Source of the DNA: Ruegeria atlantica
GTDB lineage: Bacteria; Pseudomonadota; Alphaproteobacteria; Rhodobacterales; Rhodobacteraceae
Length of the DNA: 64,000 nt
Direction of reading: 5' to 3'
Assembly: GCA_013032095.1 (NCBI GenBank)
Contig: WQBJ01000006.1
Span: 1-64,000 of the forward strand
Part shown: piece after piece, positions 43,454-52,091 of the stretch
Layout of the letters: each line of letters begins with the position of its first letter
How positions within the stretch are numbered: position 1 is the stretch's first letter
The notes under the pieces: generated by a model
The model's input: the letters and a program-made list of their open reading frames with translations, nothing else
What the model was told of the DNA's origin: nothing
Databases searched by the model: none
Position numbers and translations under genes: made by a program

Positions 43454-43927
43454 TTGTCAGAAAAAGCGAACCGAATACGCCGATGGGTTCTGTTGGGCGG
43501 CGGCGCGGCCATCGCCGCAGGCTTTACCATTCGGGAATACCGCCTGATCCCCCAGGACTATGTAGGCGGAAAGCTGAGCGTCACAGATGCGCATCAACGG
43601 GCGTTGTCTGGCGATATCCTTTTGGTGGATATCCGAACACCGCGCGAGTGGCAGGCCACTGGGATCGGCAAGGGAGCGCATCCGTTGGACATGCGCCGCG
43701 AGGATTTCGAGCAGGCATTGGCAGAGCTGATTGGAGGAGACCGCGCAACTCCGGTTGCCCTGATATGTGCGCGCGGTGTGCGATCAGCCCGCCTGAGCAA
43801 CCGCTTGACCGAGGCTGGGTTTACAAACGTCATCGATGTGCCTGAGGGCATGCTGGGGTCGGCCGCAGGGCCGGGGTGGGTGCGTGCCGGGCTGCCGGTT
43901 GAGCACAATACAGGAGAGACAGGATGA
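43454..43927 (+). CDS. Membrane-anchored or exported rhodanese-domain protein
   Basis: The 157-residue protein has an N-terminal RIRRWVLLGGGAAIAAGF segment that acts as signal or anchor (the RR pair is weakly Tat-like), followed by a rhodanese domain: LLVDIRTPREWQATGI and the sulfur-carrying loop CARGVRSARLSNRL, whose cysteine accepts sulfane sulfur. Position outside the cytoplasmic membrane is inferred. The start is TTG at 43454, supported by AGGAGG 7 nt ahead. It overlaps the esterase gene downstream by 4 nt. Confidence 0.85.
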   Translation: MSEKANRIRRWVLLGGGAAIAAGFTIREYRLIPQDYVGGKLSVTDAHQRALSGDILLVDIRTPREWQATGIGKGAHPLDMRREDFEQALAELIGGDRATPVALICARGVRSARLSNRLTEAGFTNVIDVPEGMLGSAAGPGWVRAGLPVEHNTGETG

Positions 43928-44739
43928 TCCGGGCATTCACGTTGGCAACCGGGTTGGCGCTGACAGCGCAAGCGACACTGGCCGCTTGCGCCGACCAAGA
44001 GGGGATGTGTGAAACCGCGTCCGGTGGCTATCACATCGAACTGCCCGAGGCGCAGAATCCGCCCTTGGTGGTGTTCCTGCACGGTTATGGCGGCTCGGCG
44101 ACCGGTACCCTGAAGAACCGCAATATGGTCGAGCCGCTCTTGGCGCGGGGTTACGCAGTGATGGCACCCGAAGGGTCTGAAAGGAATGGCCGCCAAAGCT
44201 GGAACTTTTTTCCCGGATGGGAAGGGCGCGAAGAACCCGCCTTCCTGTCCGAGGTGGTAGAGGACGCCTCGGACCGCTTTGGCGTGGATGCTGACCGTGT
44301 CGTTCTGGGCGGGTTCTCGGCAGGCGCTTTCATGGTTTATTACCTCGCCTGTGCGGCACCTGATACGTTCTCTGCCTATGTGCCGGTGTCCGGTGGGTTT
44401 TGGCGCCCACACCCCGAAAGCTGCGCAGGCCCGGTGCGGATGTTTCACACTCACGGTTGGAGCGACAACGTGGTGCCTCTGGAGGGGCGCATTCTGGGCG
44501 GGGGCCGGTTCCATCAGGGTGACATTTTTGCAGGTCTGGAAATCTGGCGTGTCGCGAATGAATGCGTCGACACCAAACCCAGCGGCTTTGCCGTCACCGG
44601 CCAATTCATGCGCCGTTACTGGAGCGGATGCGCCGAGGGCAGCGCGTTGGAATTTGCGCTGTTTCCCGGCGGTCACAATGTACCGCAGGGCTGGGCGGAT
44701 ATGATGGTCGATTGGTACGAAGGCCTGCCGGGCGGGTAG
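43924..44739 (+). CDS. Secreted alpha/beta-hydrolase, PHB depolymerase/feruloyl esterase-like
   Basis: The 271-residue precursor has a signal peptide (about 1-20, ending TLAA). The hydrolase core shows VVFLHGYGGSATGT (oxyanion region), the nucleophile in GGFSAGAFMVYY, an acid in THGWSDNVVPLEG and the histidine in FPGGHNVPQGW. This order matches the LpqC/polyhydroxybutyrate depolymerase-type esterases. Several cysteine pairs suggest disulfides outside the cytoplasm. The substrate is not evident. Its stop codon abuts the mdoH stop on the other strand. Confidence 0.87.
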   Translation: MIRAFTLATGLALTAQATLAACADQEGMCETASGGYHIELPEAQNPPLVVFLHGYGGSATGTLKNRNMVEPLLARGYAVMAPEGSERNGRQSWNFFPGWEGREEPAFLSEVVEDASDRFGVDADRVVLGGFSAGAFMVYYLACAAPDTFSAYVPVSGGFWRPHPESCAGPVRMFHTHGWSDNVVPLEGRILGGGRFHQGDIFAGLEIWRVANECVDTKPSGFAVTGQFMRRYWSGCAEGSALEFALFPGGHNVPQGWADMMVDWYEGLPGG

Positions 44740-46608
44740 TCACTCGGCAGGGGTCATTACGCCTTTGCCTTCGATCAAGCGCTTCAGTTCATCCCGATGA
44801 CGCCGAGCTGAACGGGTGATGGCAGGCTCGCGAACATCCTCCTTCATCCCGACCATGCGGCGGGCGGCTCCGGCCGAAACACCGCTGAGCGCGGACAGAG
44901 GGATCGCCAGCGCAAGGCTGATGGCGATCGGAGCCAGCCAAGCCGATACGAGGCCTGAAAGGATACCAACGCTTAGCGCGATGCCGCTGATGGTTTCCAG
45001 CGTGTGGCACATCACCAGCGTTTTCAGGCCATAGCTGCCGCCATCCCTCGCCTGCGGGGACCACCCTTTTTGCAGGCCCAGAGCGGTACGGAAAACCGCG
45101 ATCATCTGCTGCACCATCAGGATCGGGGCATAGAGGATCGAAAGAATCACCTCGGCCAGGAAAGAGGTCAGGAACTTGGACCCACCGCCAAAGTCCGCGT
45201 ATCGCACACCGCTGAGGGGCAAGGCCAGAACACCTAACACTTTCGGGGCCAGCAACATCGCATACATCACCAAAATGATCAGTACGTGACGGGTCTCTGT
45301 CATCTCGGGCCATTGCGGGAACAGCGGGTTATCGGGGCTGAAATAGTGAAGGACAGATGCGTCCTCGCCCTGACCGATCAGCGCCCACATCACCAGCAAG
45401 GCAAACCACAGCGGGGACATCAGATAGCCTACCGCTCCATGGAACATGTGGAACCGTGACACGGCGCGGAACCCAGCCGAGCCCAGCAGCTTCAGGTGCT
45501 GTAGGTTGCCCTGACACCAGCGGCGATCGCGCAGCGCGTGGTCGATTAGCGTGGGTGGAGTTTCCTCGTAAGAGCCACGAATGCGCGGCAGGAAGCGCAC
45601 GCCCCATCCGGCCCGGCGCAGTAGACCAGCCTCGACGAAATCGTGGCTCATGATCAGCTTTTCCTGACCGTTGAAGGCACGCAGCTTCGGCAGACCCGCA
45701 CACGAAGCGAAGGCCTTGGTTCGGATGATGGCGTTGTGACCCCAATAGTTGCCTTCCTGCCCGCACCAGCGCGCCAGACCTTCGGCAAAGGCGATGCCGT
45801 AGACACCATTGGCAAACTGCTGCATCCGGGCAAAGACCGATTGCGCGCCGATCAGTTGCGGATAACTCTGGATCAGGCCCGCTCCCGGGTCGTGTGACAG
45901 TGAGTCCGTTAGGCGTAGGATGGCGCGGCCGGTCATCAGGCTGTCGGCGTCCATTACCAACATAGCGTCCCAATCCGCGCCCCAGCGGATGACCCAGTCA
46001 GCAATATTACCCACTTTGCGGTCAGTATTCTGCTCGCGGCGGCGGTAATACAGCTCTAGCCCCGGGGCGAGTGTGGTGCGCAGCGCCTCGATACTGGCCT
46101 GCTCCTGTGCCGCGATCTCGGGATCGCGGGTGTCGGACAGGATGAACATGGCATAGTGGTGATGGCCACCGCGCGCTTGCAGGTCCTCAAGCATGGTGCG
46201 GGCATTGCCCAGCACGTTCCACGGCACTTCGTTGTAAACCGGCATCAACAAAGCAACGCGCAGAGGCTGCGGTCGCCCCTCGCGTTTCGGTTGCTCTTGC
46301 CGCGACAGGGACACCATGCCCAGCAGAACGGTGCAGACCGTGAAGGAAATCCAGAAGAAATTAAACGAGATCAGCGCCAGCAGGATCGCTTCGATCAGGT
46401 TGATGCCTTCGGCTCCGAACCAATCGCTCATCACCCAGAGCAGGCCCAGAGTCGCTGCCATAGCGGGCGAAAACGCCAGAGCGCGCCAGAATCCAGCGGA
46501 AGGGTTTTTACCCTCGGGCACCTGCGCGTCCCGGAAGCCCGTGCTAAAATCCTGCGCGGGCATGGCCATGGGCGCCTCGGGCGGCATGATATGCAAATCT
46601 TGGGTCAT
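44740..46608 (-). CDS. mdoH: Glucans biosynthesis glucosyltransferase MdoH (OpgH)
   Basis: The 622-residue inner-membrane protein polymerises UDP-glucose into the backbone of osmoregulated periplasmic glucans and exports it. It has a family 2 glycosyltransferase loop flanked by about eight membrane helices. VALLMPVYNEVPWNVLGNAR starts the catalytic domain, MLVMDADSLMTG holds the metal aspartates, and RDRRWCQGNLQHLKLL is the processivity motif. The ATG at 46608 overlaps the mdoG stop as ATGA. Last gene of the opgC-mdoG-mdoH unit. Confidence 0.95.
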   Translation of the reverse strand: MTQDLHIMPPEAPMAMPAQDFSTGFRDAQVPEGKNPSAGFWRALAFSPAMAATLGLLWVMSDWFGAEGINLIEAILLALISFNFFWISFTVCTVLLGMVSLSRQEQPKREGRPQPLRVALLMPVYNEVPWNVLGNARTMLEDLQARGGHHHYAMFILSDTRDPEIAAQEQASIEALRTTLAPGLELYYRRREQNTDRKVGNIADWVIRWGADWDAMLVMDADSLMTGRAILRLTDSLSHDPGAGLIQSYPQLIGAQSVFARMQQFANGVYGIAFAEGLARWCGQEGNYWGHNAIIRTKAFASCAGLPKLRAFNGQEKLIMSHDFVEAGLLRRAGWGVRFLPRIRGSYEETPPTLIDHALRDRRWCQGNLQHLKLLGSAGFRAVSRFHMFHGAVGYLMSPLWFALLVMWALIGQGEDASVLHYFSPDNPLFPQWPEMTETRHVLIILVMYAMLLAPKVLGVLALPLSGVRYADFGGGSKFLTSFLAEVILSILYAPILMVQQMIAVFRTALGLQKGWSPQARDGGSYGLKTLVMCHTLETISGIALSVGILSGLVSAWLAPIAISLALAIPLSALSGVSAGAARRMVGMKEDVREPAITRSARRHRDELKRLIEGKGVMTPAE

Positions 46609-48104
46609 GCGGTCCAACGGTAGAGCCAGATCTCAGAGGCCGGCTGTTTGTCCTTCAGCAATTGCGCACGTAGTTCTACGTGGTTGCGCTCGCCCGGTTC
46701 GAACGAAAACGCCAGCCTCAGACCACCGGTGTCGGGGTTGCGTTGCAGCACGCCCTCGGAGGTTTCGGCATGGGGCGAATCCACAAAGACGGTCATCGCT
46801 TCGGGGTCGTCGAACAGCTCGCTTTCTTCAAAGTCGATGACGGCCAGACGCCCTTCACCAAATGTGTTTTCACCCATCGCTGTGTTGATTACGCGCGGCA
46901 TCGGGGTGCGCTGAGGTTCTTCACCCCAGATTAGGCGATAAGACAGGTCGACTTGGCTTCCTGCTGCATAGGGTTCCATTGGACGCCAATAGGCGACGAT
47001 GTTGTCATAGATTTCCTGATCGGCCGGAATTTCGACTAGCGTTACGGTGCCTTTGCCCCAGTCGCCGTCGGGTTCGACCCAAAGGCCGGGGCGTTTGTGG
47101 TAGTTCGCCTCAAGATCGGCGTAATCCGAGAACTTGCGTTTCCTCTGCATCAGCCCGAACCCGCGCGGGTTCATGTCGACGAAGGACGAAATCTGCAGGC
47201 GCGTTGGATTTGCCAGCGGTCGCCACAGAACTTCTCCGGCACCGTTGCGGATCAGCAAGCCATCGCTGTCGTGCACGGCGGGGCGGAAGTCGTCAAACCG
47301 GCTGTGGTTGGTCTGGTCGAACAGGAACATCGAGGTTCCGGGCGCGATGCCGACATGAGTCAATTCTTCACGGGGGAACAGGGTGGCCTCGATATCCATG
47401 ATGCAATCCGCGCCTGCGGTGACGTTGAACCGATAGGCCCCGGTCACGCTAGGGCTGTCCATCAGCGCATGGACCACCATGTCGCGCTGGCCGGGTTTAG
47501 GCCGCTCCAGCCAGAACCGAATGAATTCGGGGAATTCCTCGCCATCCGGATCGCCGGTTTTCAGGGCCAGACCACGGGCTGAAAGGCCGTAAACTTCGTG
47601 CAGGCCGATGGCACGGAAATAGCTGGCACCCTGCCAGACGCAGAACTCATCGGTCTTGCCGGGGCGGTGCATCTCGGTGCGCAGGCGCAAACCGGAGAAA
47701 CCCAACGTGTCGTCGATTGGCAGTTCCGGCACATCCTCGGACTTGTCAAACATCGTCAGATCAAACGCGACCGGTGTGGCAAAGCCGTCCTCGACTGTCG
47801 ACACCTTAACGGTGCGCGGGAAGTATAGCCCAGGCGTAAAGAAATCAACGTTGAAGGGCGTCTCGGTCTCAAACCACAGCGCGCGGTCCAGACGGAACCG
47901 GATCGAACGGTATTGCTGGTACGTCAGGTCCTGCCATTCCTGCGGCACCATCTCGCGCTCAGCATAGGGGCGGCTCGCCAGATCCCGGGCCATCGCGATG
48001 ACGTCATTGCGGTCAAAGGGGGTGTCCCCGCCGGTGGCAAATGTGGCCGGCGCGAAGGCAAGCGCCGAAGTTGAGGCCAGAAATGCGCGACGTGTGAAAT
48101 TCAT
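46605..48104 (-). CDS. mdoG: Glucan biosynthesis protein MdoG/OpgD family, Tat-exported
   Basis: The 499-residue periplasmic protein acts on the glucan backbone made by MdoH, by branching or hydrolysis. The N terminus MNFTRRAFLASTSALAFA is a twin-arginine signal, a feature of OpgD more than OpgG. The body has DLTYQQYRSIRFRLDRALW, FFTPGLYFPRTVKV and GFGLMQRKRKFSDYADLEA, all family markers. The ATG at 48104 overlaps the opgC stop as ATGA; an upstream extension is not needed. Confidence 0.93.
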   Translation of the reverse strand: MNFTRRAFLASTSALAFAPATFATGGDTPFDRNDVIAMARDLASRPYAEREMVPQEWQDLTYQQYRSIRFRLDRALWFETETPFNVDFFTPGLYFPRTVKVSTVEDGFATPVAFDLTMFDKSEDVPELPIDDTLGFSGLRLRTEMHRPGKTDEFCVWQGASYFRAIGLHEVYGLSARGLALKTGDPDGEEFPEFIRFWLERPKPGQRDMVVHALMDSPSVTGAYRFNVTAGADCIMDIEATLFPREELTHVGIAPGTSMFLFDQTNHSRFDDFRPAVHDSDGLLIRNGAGEVLWRPLANPTRLQISSFVDMNPRGFGLMQRKRKFSDYADLEANYHKRPGLWVEPDGDWGKGTVTLVEIPADQEIYDNIVAYWRPMEPYAAGSQVDLSYRLIWGEEPQRTPMPRVINTAMGENTFGEGRLAVIDFEESELFDDPEAMTVFVDSPHAETSEGVLQRNPDTGGLRLAFSFEPGERNHVELRAQLLKDKQPASEIWLYRWTA

Positions 48105-49318
48105 TTTTTCAACTTCCAAGGTTGTGATTTGAACCAAGCGGCCATGTAAGCAACGCCGATGATCATCGCAAATCCAATCATGTTGGCGACGAACACACTG
48201 GCAACATCCCGCCCACTCAGGTCTAGCCCGACGCCAATAAGCCGTGCTGCCGCCATGGAAAATACGAATACCGCCAGTGATTGCTGCCCGACTTTGGTGA
48301 TCACGGTCAGCAGGAATTGCCAGACCTTGGCGGCGGCTCCTTGCCCCGTTGCGATCAGGCGGTGGCCGTGTTCGCCGGCAACGACCCAGCCCAGGTAGGC
48401 CAGTGACAGGAAGTGCAAATAGCGGAACAGGCCAAAATCGGTCTTGTCGCGGAGCTCTTTTGTTACAGGCCAGACCTTGCGGATTTCGTCTGCCAAATCA
48501 GGGGCCGCCGCGTTGATCCACGAGAACACTTTCCACGACCCGAACGGCATCGAGAAGATCAGGAACAGCGCCGCCGCCCAGATCAGGGTTTTCGACACCG
48601 GAGGCGCCGGAATCCAGCCGCGCATGAACGCAAAGCCGGTGAAGAACAGCAATTGCCAGCCGAACGGGTTGAAGAACCACTGGCGGTCCGACCACGGCTC
48701 AGCCGGAAGGTCCAAGACGTCAGTCTGAGCCACCAGCCAGAGTGTGACCGACGCCATAGCAACTGCCCAGAATCCGATCCGCGACAGCCCCATGACCAGC
48801 GGCATCATCGCCAGAACCACCAGATACATCGGCAGGATGTCAAAGTAGTTGGGCACATAGGTCAGAGTAAACAGGCCGACGATCTGCGGGGCAGGGTCGT
48901 TGAAGAAATGCTGCAGATTTAGCGCAGAGATATAGTCTTTCTCAAAAAGCCCGCTTTGGTTCAGCGCAGCCATGGACATGGCGACAAAGAAGAACAGCGC
49001 GATATGTGCCCAGTAAACCTGCCAGATTCGAAAGGCGACACGGGCAGTTCCCATCCACCATCCTTTGCGCGTAAAGGCTCCGCCAAAGGCAATGGCCGAA
49101 GCCATTCCCGAACAGAACACGAAAATTTCTGTTGCGTCCGAGAAGCCGAACCGCGCGGGAATCCACTTTGCCCAGGGGTCGTTCGGGATATGCGCGATCA
49201 GAATGATGAACATCGCGATTCCGCGATAAAAATCCAGGCGCGGGTCGCGCAGGCGTGCAGGGGCGGCCACCGAGGCCGCCACAGGCGCGAAATCAGAAGC
49301 GGGCGAAGCAGTCGCCAT
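48101..49318 (-). CDS. opgC: OpgC-type glucan succinyl/acyltransferase, integral membrane
   Basis: The 405-residue protein has about ten transmembrane helices and the OpgC pattern RLDFYRGIAMFIILIAHIPN, followed by TEIFVFCSGMASAIAFGG and RIWQVYWAHIALFF. In Rhodobacter sphaeroides OpgC adds succinyl groups to periplasmic glucans, making them anionic. Here it is coupled to mdoG and mdoH, so the glucans are probably succinylated. It begins 36 nt after the TPR gene. Confidence 0.92.
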   Translation of the reverse strand: MATASPASDFAPVAASVAAPARLRDPRLDFYRGIAMFIILIAHIPNDPWAKWIPARFGFSDATEIFVFCSGMASAIAFGGAFTRKGWWMGTARVAFRIWQVYWAHIALFFFVAMSMAALNQSGLFEKDYISALNLQHFFNDPAPQIVGLFTLTYVPNYFDILPMYLVVLAMMPLVMGLSRIGFWAVAMASVTLWLVAQTDVLDLPAEPWSDRQWFFNPFGWQLLFFTGFAFMRGWIPAPPVSKTLIWAAALFLIFSMPFGSWKVFSWINAAAPDLADEIRKVWPVTKELRDKTDFGLFRYLHFLSLAYLGWVVAGEHGHRLIATGQGAAAKVWQFLLTVITKVGQQSLAVFVFSMAAARLIGVGLDLSGRDVASVFVANMIGFAMIIGVAYMAAWFKSQPWKLKK

Positions 49319-49354
49319 ACTTATTCTGTCCTTCTTTGGTCTTTTTTTGTTTTG

Positions 49355-50725
49355 TTATTCAGCCGGGACGCTTTGTGCGTCTCCGTCGTCACGTGCCGCG
49401 TCGATCAATGCGCGGCGCGCCAGAGCGTAATTGTCCTCGCCACCGGCACGTTTGGCGCGACGATCGTCCAGGATGCGCTCGACAGCATCCAGACGGCCTG
49501 CGCGCAGGCCGGAATCAATTGTGATGCGCTCGAATACATCACGTTGGGCGTGGCTTCCACCTGCCAGTTGCATACCATTGCGCGCGCTTGATAAAAAGTC
49601 GAATGCGGCGCCGTAGAGGCCGTCGCCAAAGGCCTCAAGCCCTTTGGCTGCCGCGACGCCCGGATCGGACATGCGGATCGGGGTATCCCCCTGATTGCGT
49701 TTCGCGTCATTCTGGATGCGCTGCAACATCTTGCTGGTCGCCTCGGTTCGGTTGTCTCCGGTCAGCGCCAGCAGATAGTGAAGATCGGCAAAGATCAGGC
49801 AGCCATCTTCGGTTCGGGCGGCGCTGAGATCGGCCAGCTCTTCCCACCGGTTGCCCACATCGATGCCTTCCAGTTCCATCCGCGAGAGCAGCGAGGTCGC
49901 GTTCGAGATATCGCGGTAGTCGTCGGTTTTGTCCTGACGGATGTAGTTGTCATACAGTTCCATCACCCGATCGACCTGACCCAGGTCCAGATGCATCAGC
50001 GCTTTGTGCCACCAGACGTGATAGCGGAAGTTGTTGCAGTGGGTCCAAGCATCTTCGCGCCCGGCCAGCCAGTCCAGACCCAGCTGCGCGTTGCCCATCA
50101 TCTCATGCACGTGGGCTACGGCGTGCAGACCCCAGGCGTCATCGGACACCATCCACAGCGCCTGACGCCCGGCAATCTCAGCCTTTTCATAGGCGCCGGT
50201 TTCCTCCAGCGCGAAGGAGTGGCAACCCAGCAGATATCCGCGCCCGGCGTGGTCCGGCGCATAGGCGGGCATAACCCGTTCGATCGACCGGCGCATCCCG
50301 GCCGAGTCGCCCAGAACGAACCGTGTGGCGTGGCTGAGCTTCATCGCCAATGTATCCTCGGGGTGGGCGCGCAGAATCTCTTCAAACTTCTGCACCGCTT
50401 GCGAAGGCAGGTCGGCCAGATACAATTCCAATGCCTGAATGTAGAGCTTTTCACGCGTCGAAATTGGTTGCCGTTCCATTGCTGCATTCGCCGCCGCCAA
50501 AGCCTCGACCGCGACCGCTGTCATCTCACGTCGACCCAGCAGAACCATGAACAGACCTTTGATCGCATGCCCCAGCGCAAAGTCAGGCTCAAGCTCAAGT
50601 ACTTTGCCCAGATGTTCCGGAGTGCTGGCCGAGTGCGCCATGAACCCAAGCAGGACACCGTTCCACGCCTCAACACTTGCCGGGTGGCTGAGGGTGTTCA
50701 TCTGTCCGAAAACATCTTGTTTCAT
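49355..50725 (-). CDS. TTC38-like tetratricopeptide repeat protein
   Basis: The 456-residue protein consists of helical TPR-type repeats without signal peptide: VEALAAANAAMERQ, QALELYLADLPSQAVQKFEEIL and GYLLGCHSFALEETGAYEKA. The motif DAWGLHAVAHVHEMMGN followed by RYHVWWHKALMHLDLGQ is characteristic of the TTC38 family, whose molecular role is unknown. It is the first gene of the leftward unit that continues with opgC, mdoG and mdoH, so a regulatory or scaffold role in glucan synthesis is possible but unproved. Confidence 0.85.
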   Translation of the reverse strand: MKQDVFGQMNTLSHPASVEAWNGVLLGFMAHSASTPEHLGKVLELEPDFALGHAIKGLFMVLLGRREMTAVAVEALAAANAAMERQPISTREKLYIQALELYLADLPSQAVQKFEEILRAHPEDTLAMKLSHATRFVLGDSAGMRRSIERVMPAYAPDHAGRGYLLGCHSFALEETGAYEKAEIAGRQALWMVSDDAWGLHAVAHVHEMMGNAQLGLDWLAGREDAWTHCNNFRYHVWWHKALMHLDLGQVDRVMELYDNYIRQDKTDDYRDISNATSLLSRMELEGIDVGNRWEELADLSAARTEDGCLIFADLHYLLALTGDNRTEATSKMLQRIQNDAKRNQGDTPIRMSDPGVAAAKGLEAFGDGLYGAAFDFLSSARNGMQLAGGSHAQRDVFERITIDSGLRAGRLDAVERILDDRRAKRAGGEDNYALARRALIDAARDDGDAQSVPAE

Positions 50726-50845
50726 GCGATTGGTCCGATCCAGTTATAAATTTCTACAATAATGGATGTAGCAGAGACTTTAACGGCGTCGTATCAGTAT
50801 CGCCGCTGCTCTCGAATTGGTGAAAAGCTGTGTGTGGAAAACTTG

Positions 50846-50893
50846 AAAAAAACCGCCGATTCAACGGCATGTTTCAGCAACATGCCGCCGAAT
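50846..50893 (-). terminator. Probable terminator after the CoA-transferase gene
   Basis: CGGCATGTT (50865-50873) pairs with AACATGCCG (50879-50887) around a 5-nt loop, extended by ATTC/GAAT across a 2x2 internal loop. On the leftward transcript a run of seven U follows (complement of 50846-50852) after a 6-nt gap. It would separate the CoA-transferase operon from the TPR gene. Confidence 0.6.
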
Positions 50894-50906
50894 TAGGCAT
50901 TGTGTT

Positions 50907-52091
50907 TCAATCTTCGAACGGGTTTTCCGCGTTCAGGACCGTCTGAGTGTCCACCCCGAATTCCGGCGGAGCGCTGCGGTACGTGACCGGTGTGCGCGAA
51001 AATTTTAGCGGGTTTCCGATCAGATTTACCTCGCCCGGACCGGCCTGCATGGTGATCTGCATTTGCCGTGCAGCGACCTGATCCGACGCGAAAACCTGAT
51101 CCAGAGTCCGGACCGGACCAACCGGTACTTTGCGGGCTTCAAGCTCGGCAATCACGGTGGCGGTGTCATAGGTTTGCAGCGCCGGGCGCAGTATCGCGTT
51201 GAGGGCTTCGCGATGCTCCAGCCGGGCTGGGTTGGTGGTATATCGCGGGTCGTCCGCCAGATCTGCGTGGCCGATGAACTCGCAAAAGCGGCGAAACTGA
51301 CCGTCGTTCCCAACCGCCAGAATAACGTGGCCATCCGCGGTGTCATAGACCTCATAGGGCACGATGTTTGGGTGGGCGTTGCCGCGTCGCTGCGGCACCT
51401 GGCCCGAGGTCAGATAATTCACGCCCTCATTGATCAGCCACGACACTTGCGTATCAACCAAGGCCAGATCGATCTGCTGGCCCTCGCCGGTCTGATCCCG
51501 ATGACGCAAGGCGGCCAGAATGCCGACTGACGCGTACATCCCGCACACGACATCGGCAATGCCTACAGCCACCTTCATCGGTTGACCTTCGGCATCGCCG
51601 GTCAGAGACATGATCCCGCCATACCCTTGCGCCATTAGGTCATACCCAGGTTTCGAGGCGTTCGGCCCGGTTTGGCCATAGCCCGAAATCGAGCAATAGA
51701 CGAGGCTGGGGAACTCTTGCGACAGTGTCGCGTAATCCAGCCCGTACTTCGCCAGCCCGCCGGGTTTGAAATTCTCGATCAGGATATCAGCGTGCGAGGC
51801 CAGCCGTTTGATCTCGGCCTGACCTTCCGGCGAAGCAATGTCGATGGCTACCGATTTCTTGTTGCGGTTGGCCGACATGAAATAGGCGCTCAGGTCCGAA
51901 CGGTTACCCTCGGCGTCCTCAACGTAAGGAGGGCCCCATTGCCGTGTGTCATCGCCCCCGGTGGCGGGGTTTTCGATCTTTATGACGGTCGCCCCCAGAT
52001 CGCCCAATAGCTGCGTACAAGTTGGTCCGGCCAGAATGCGAGAAAGGTCCAGTACTTTAATGCCCTTCAGCGGTCCTTCAGATGCGGCCAT
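50907..52091 (-). CDS. Class III (CaiB/BaiF-type) CoA-transferase
   Basis: The 394-residue protein begins PLKGIKVLDLSRILAGPTCTQLLGDLGA, given here as residues about 8-35, and contains KKSVAIDIASPEGQAEIKRL and SGYGQTGPNASKPGYDLMAQ; the aspartate of GYDLMAQ is the catalytic residue in the family. Such enzymes move CoA from one acyl group to another (formyl, succinyl, carnitine, bile acid). The ATG at 52091 is preferred because GGAGG is 6 nt ahead; an ATG 3 nt upstream is too close. It overlaps the end of the ThDP-enzyme gene by 14 nt, so both probably act in one pathway. Confidence 0.92.
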   Translation of the reverse strand: MAASEGPLKGIKVLDLSRILAGPTCTQLLGDLGATVIKIENPATGGDDTRQWGPPYVEDAEGNRSDLSAYFMSANRNKKSVAIDIASPEGQAEIKRLASHADILIENFKPGGLAKYGLDYATLSQEFPSLVYCSISGYGQTGPNASKPGYDLMAQGYGGIMSLTGDAEGQPMKVAVGIADVVCGMYASVGILAALRHRDQTGEGQQIDLALVDTQVSWLINEGVNYLTSGQVPQRRGNAHPNIVPYEVYDTADGHVILAVGNDGQFRRFCEFIGHADLADDPRYTTNPARLEHREALNAILRPALQTYDTATVIAELEARKVPVGPVRTLDQVFASDQVAARQMQITMQAGPGEVNLIGNPLKFSRTPVTYRSAPPEFGVDTQTVLNAENPFED

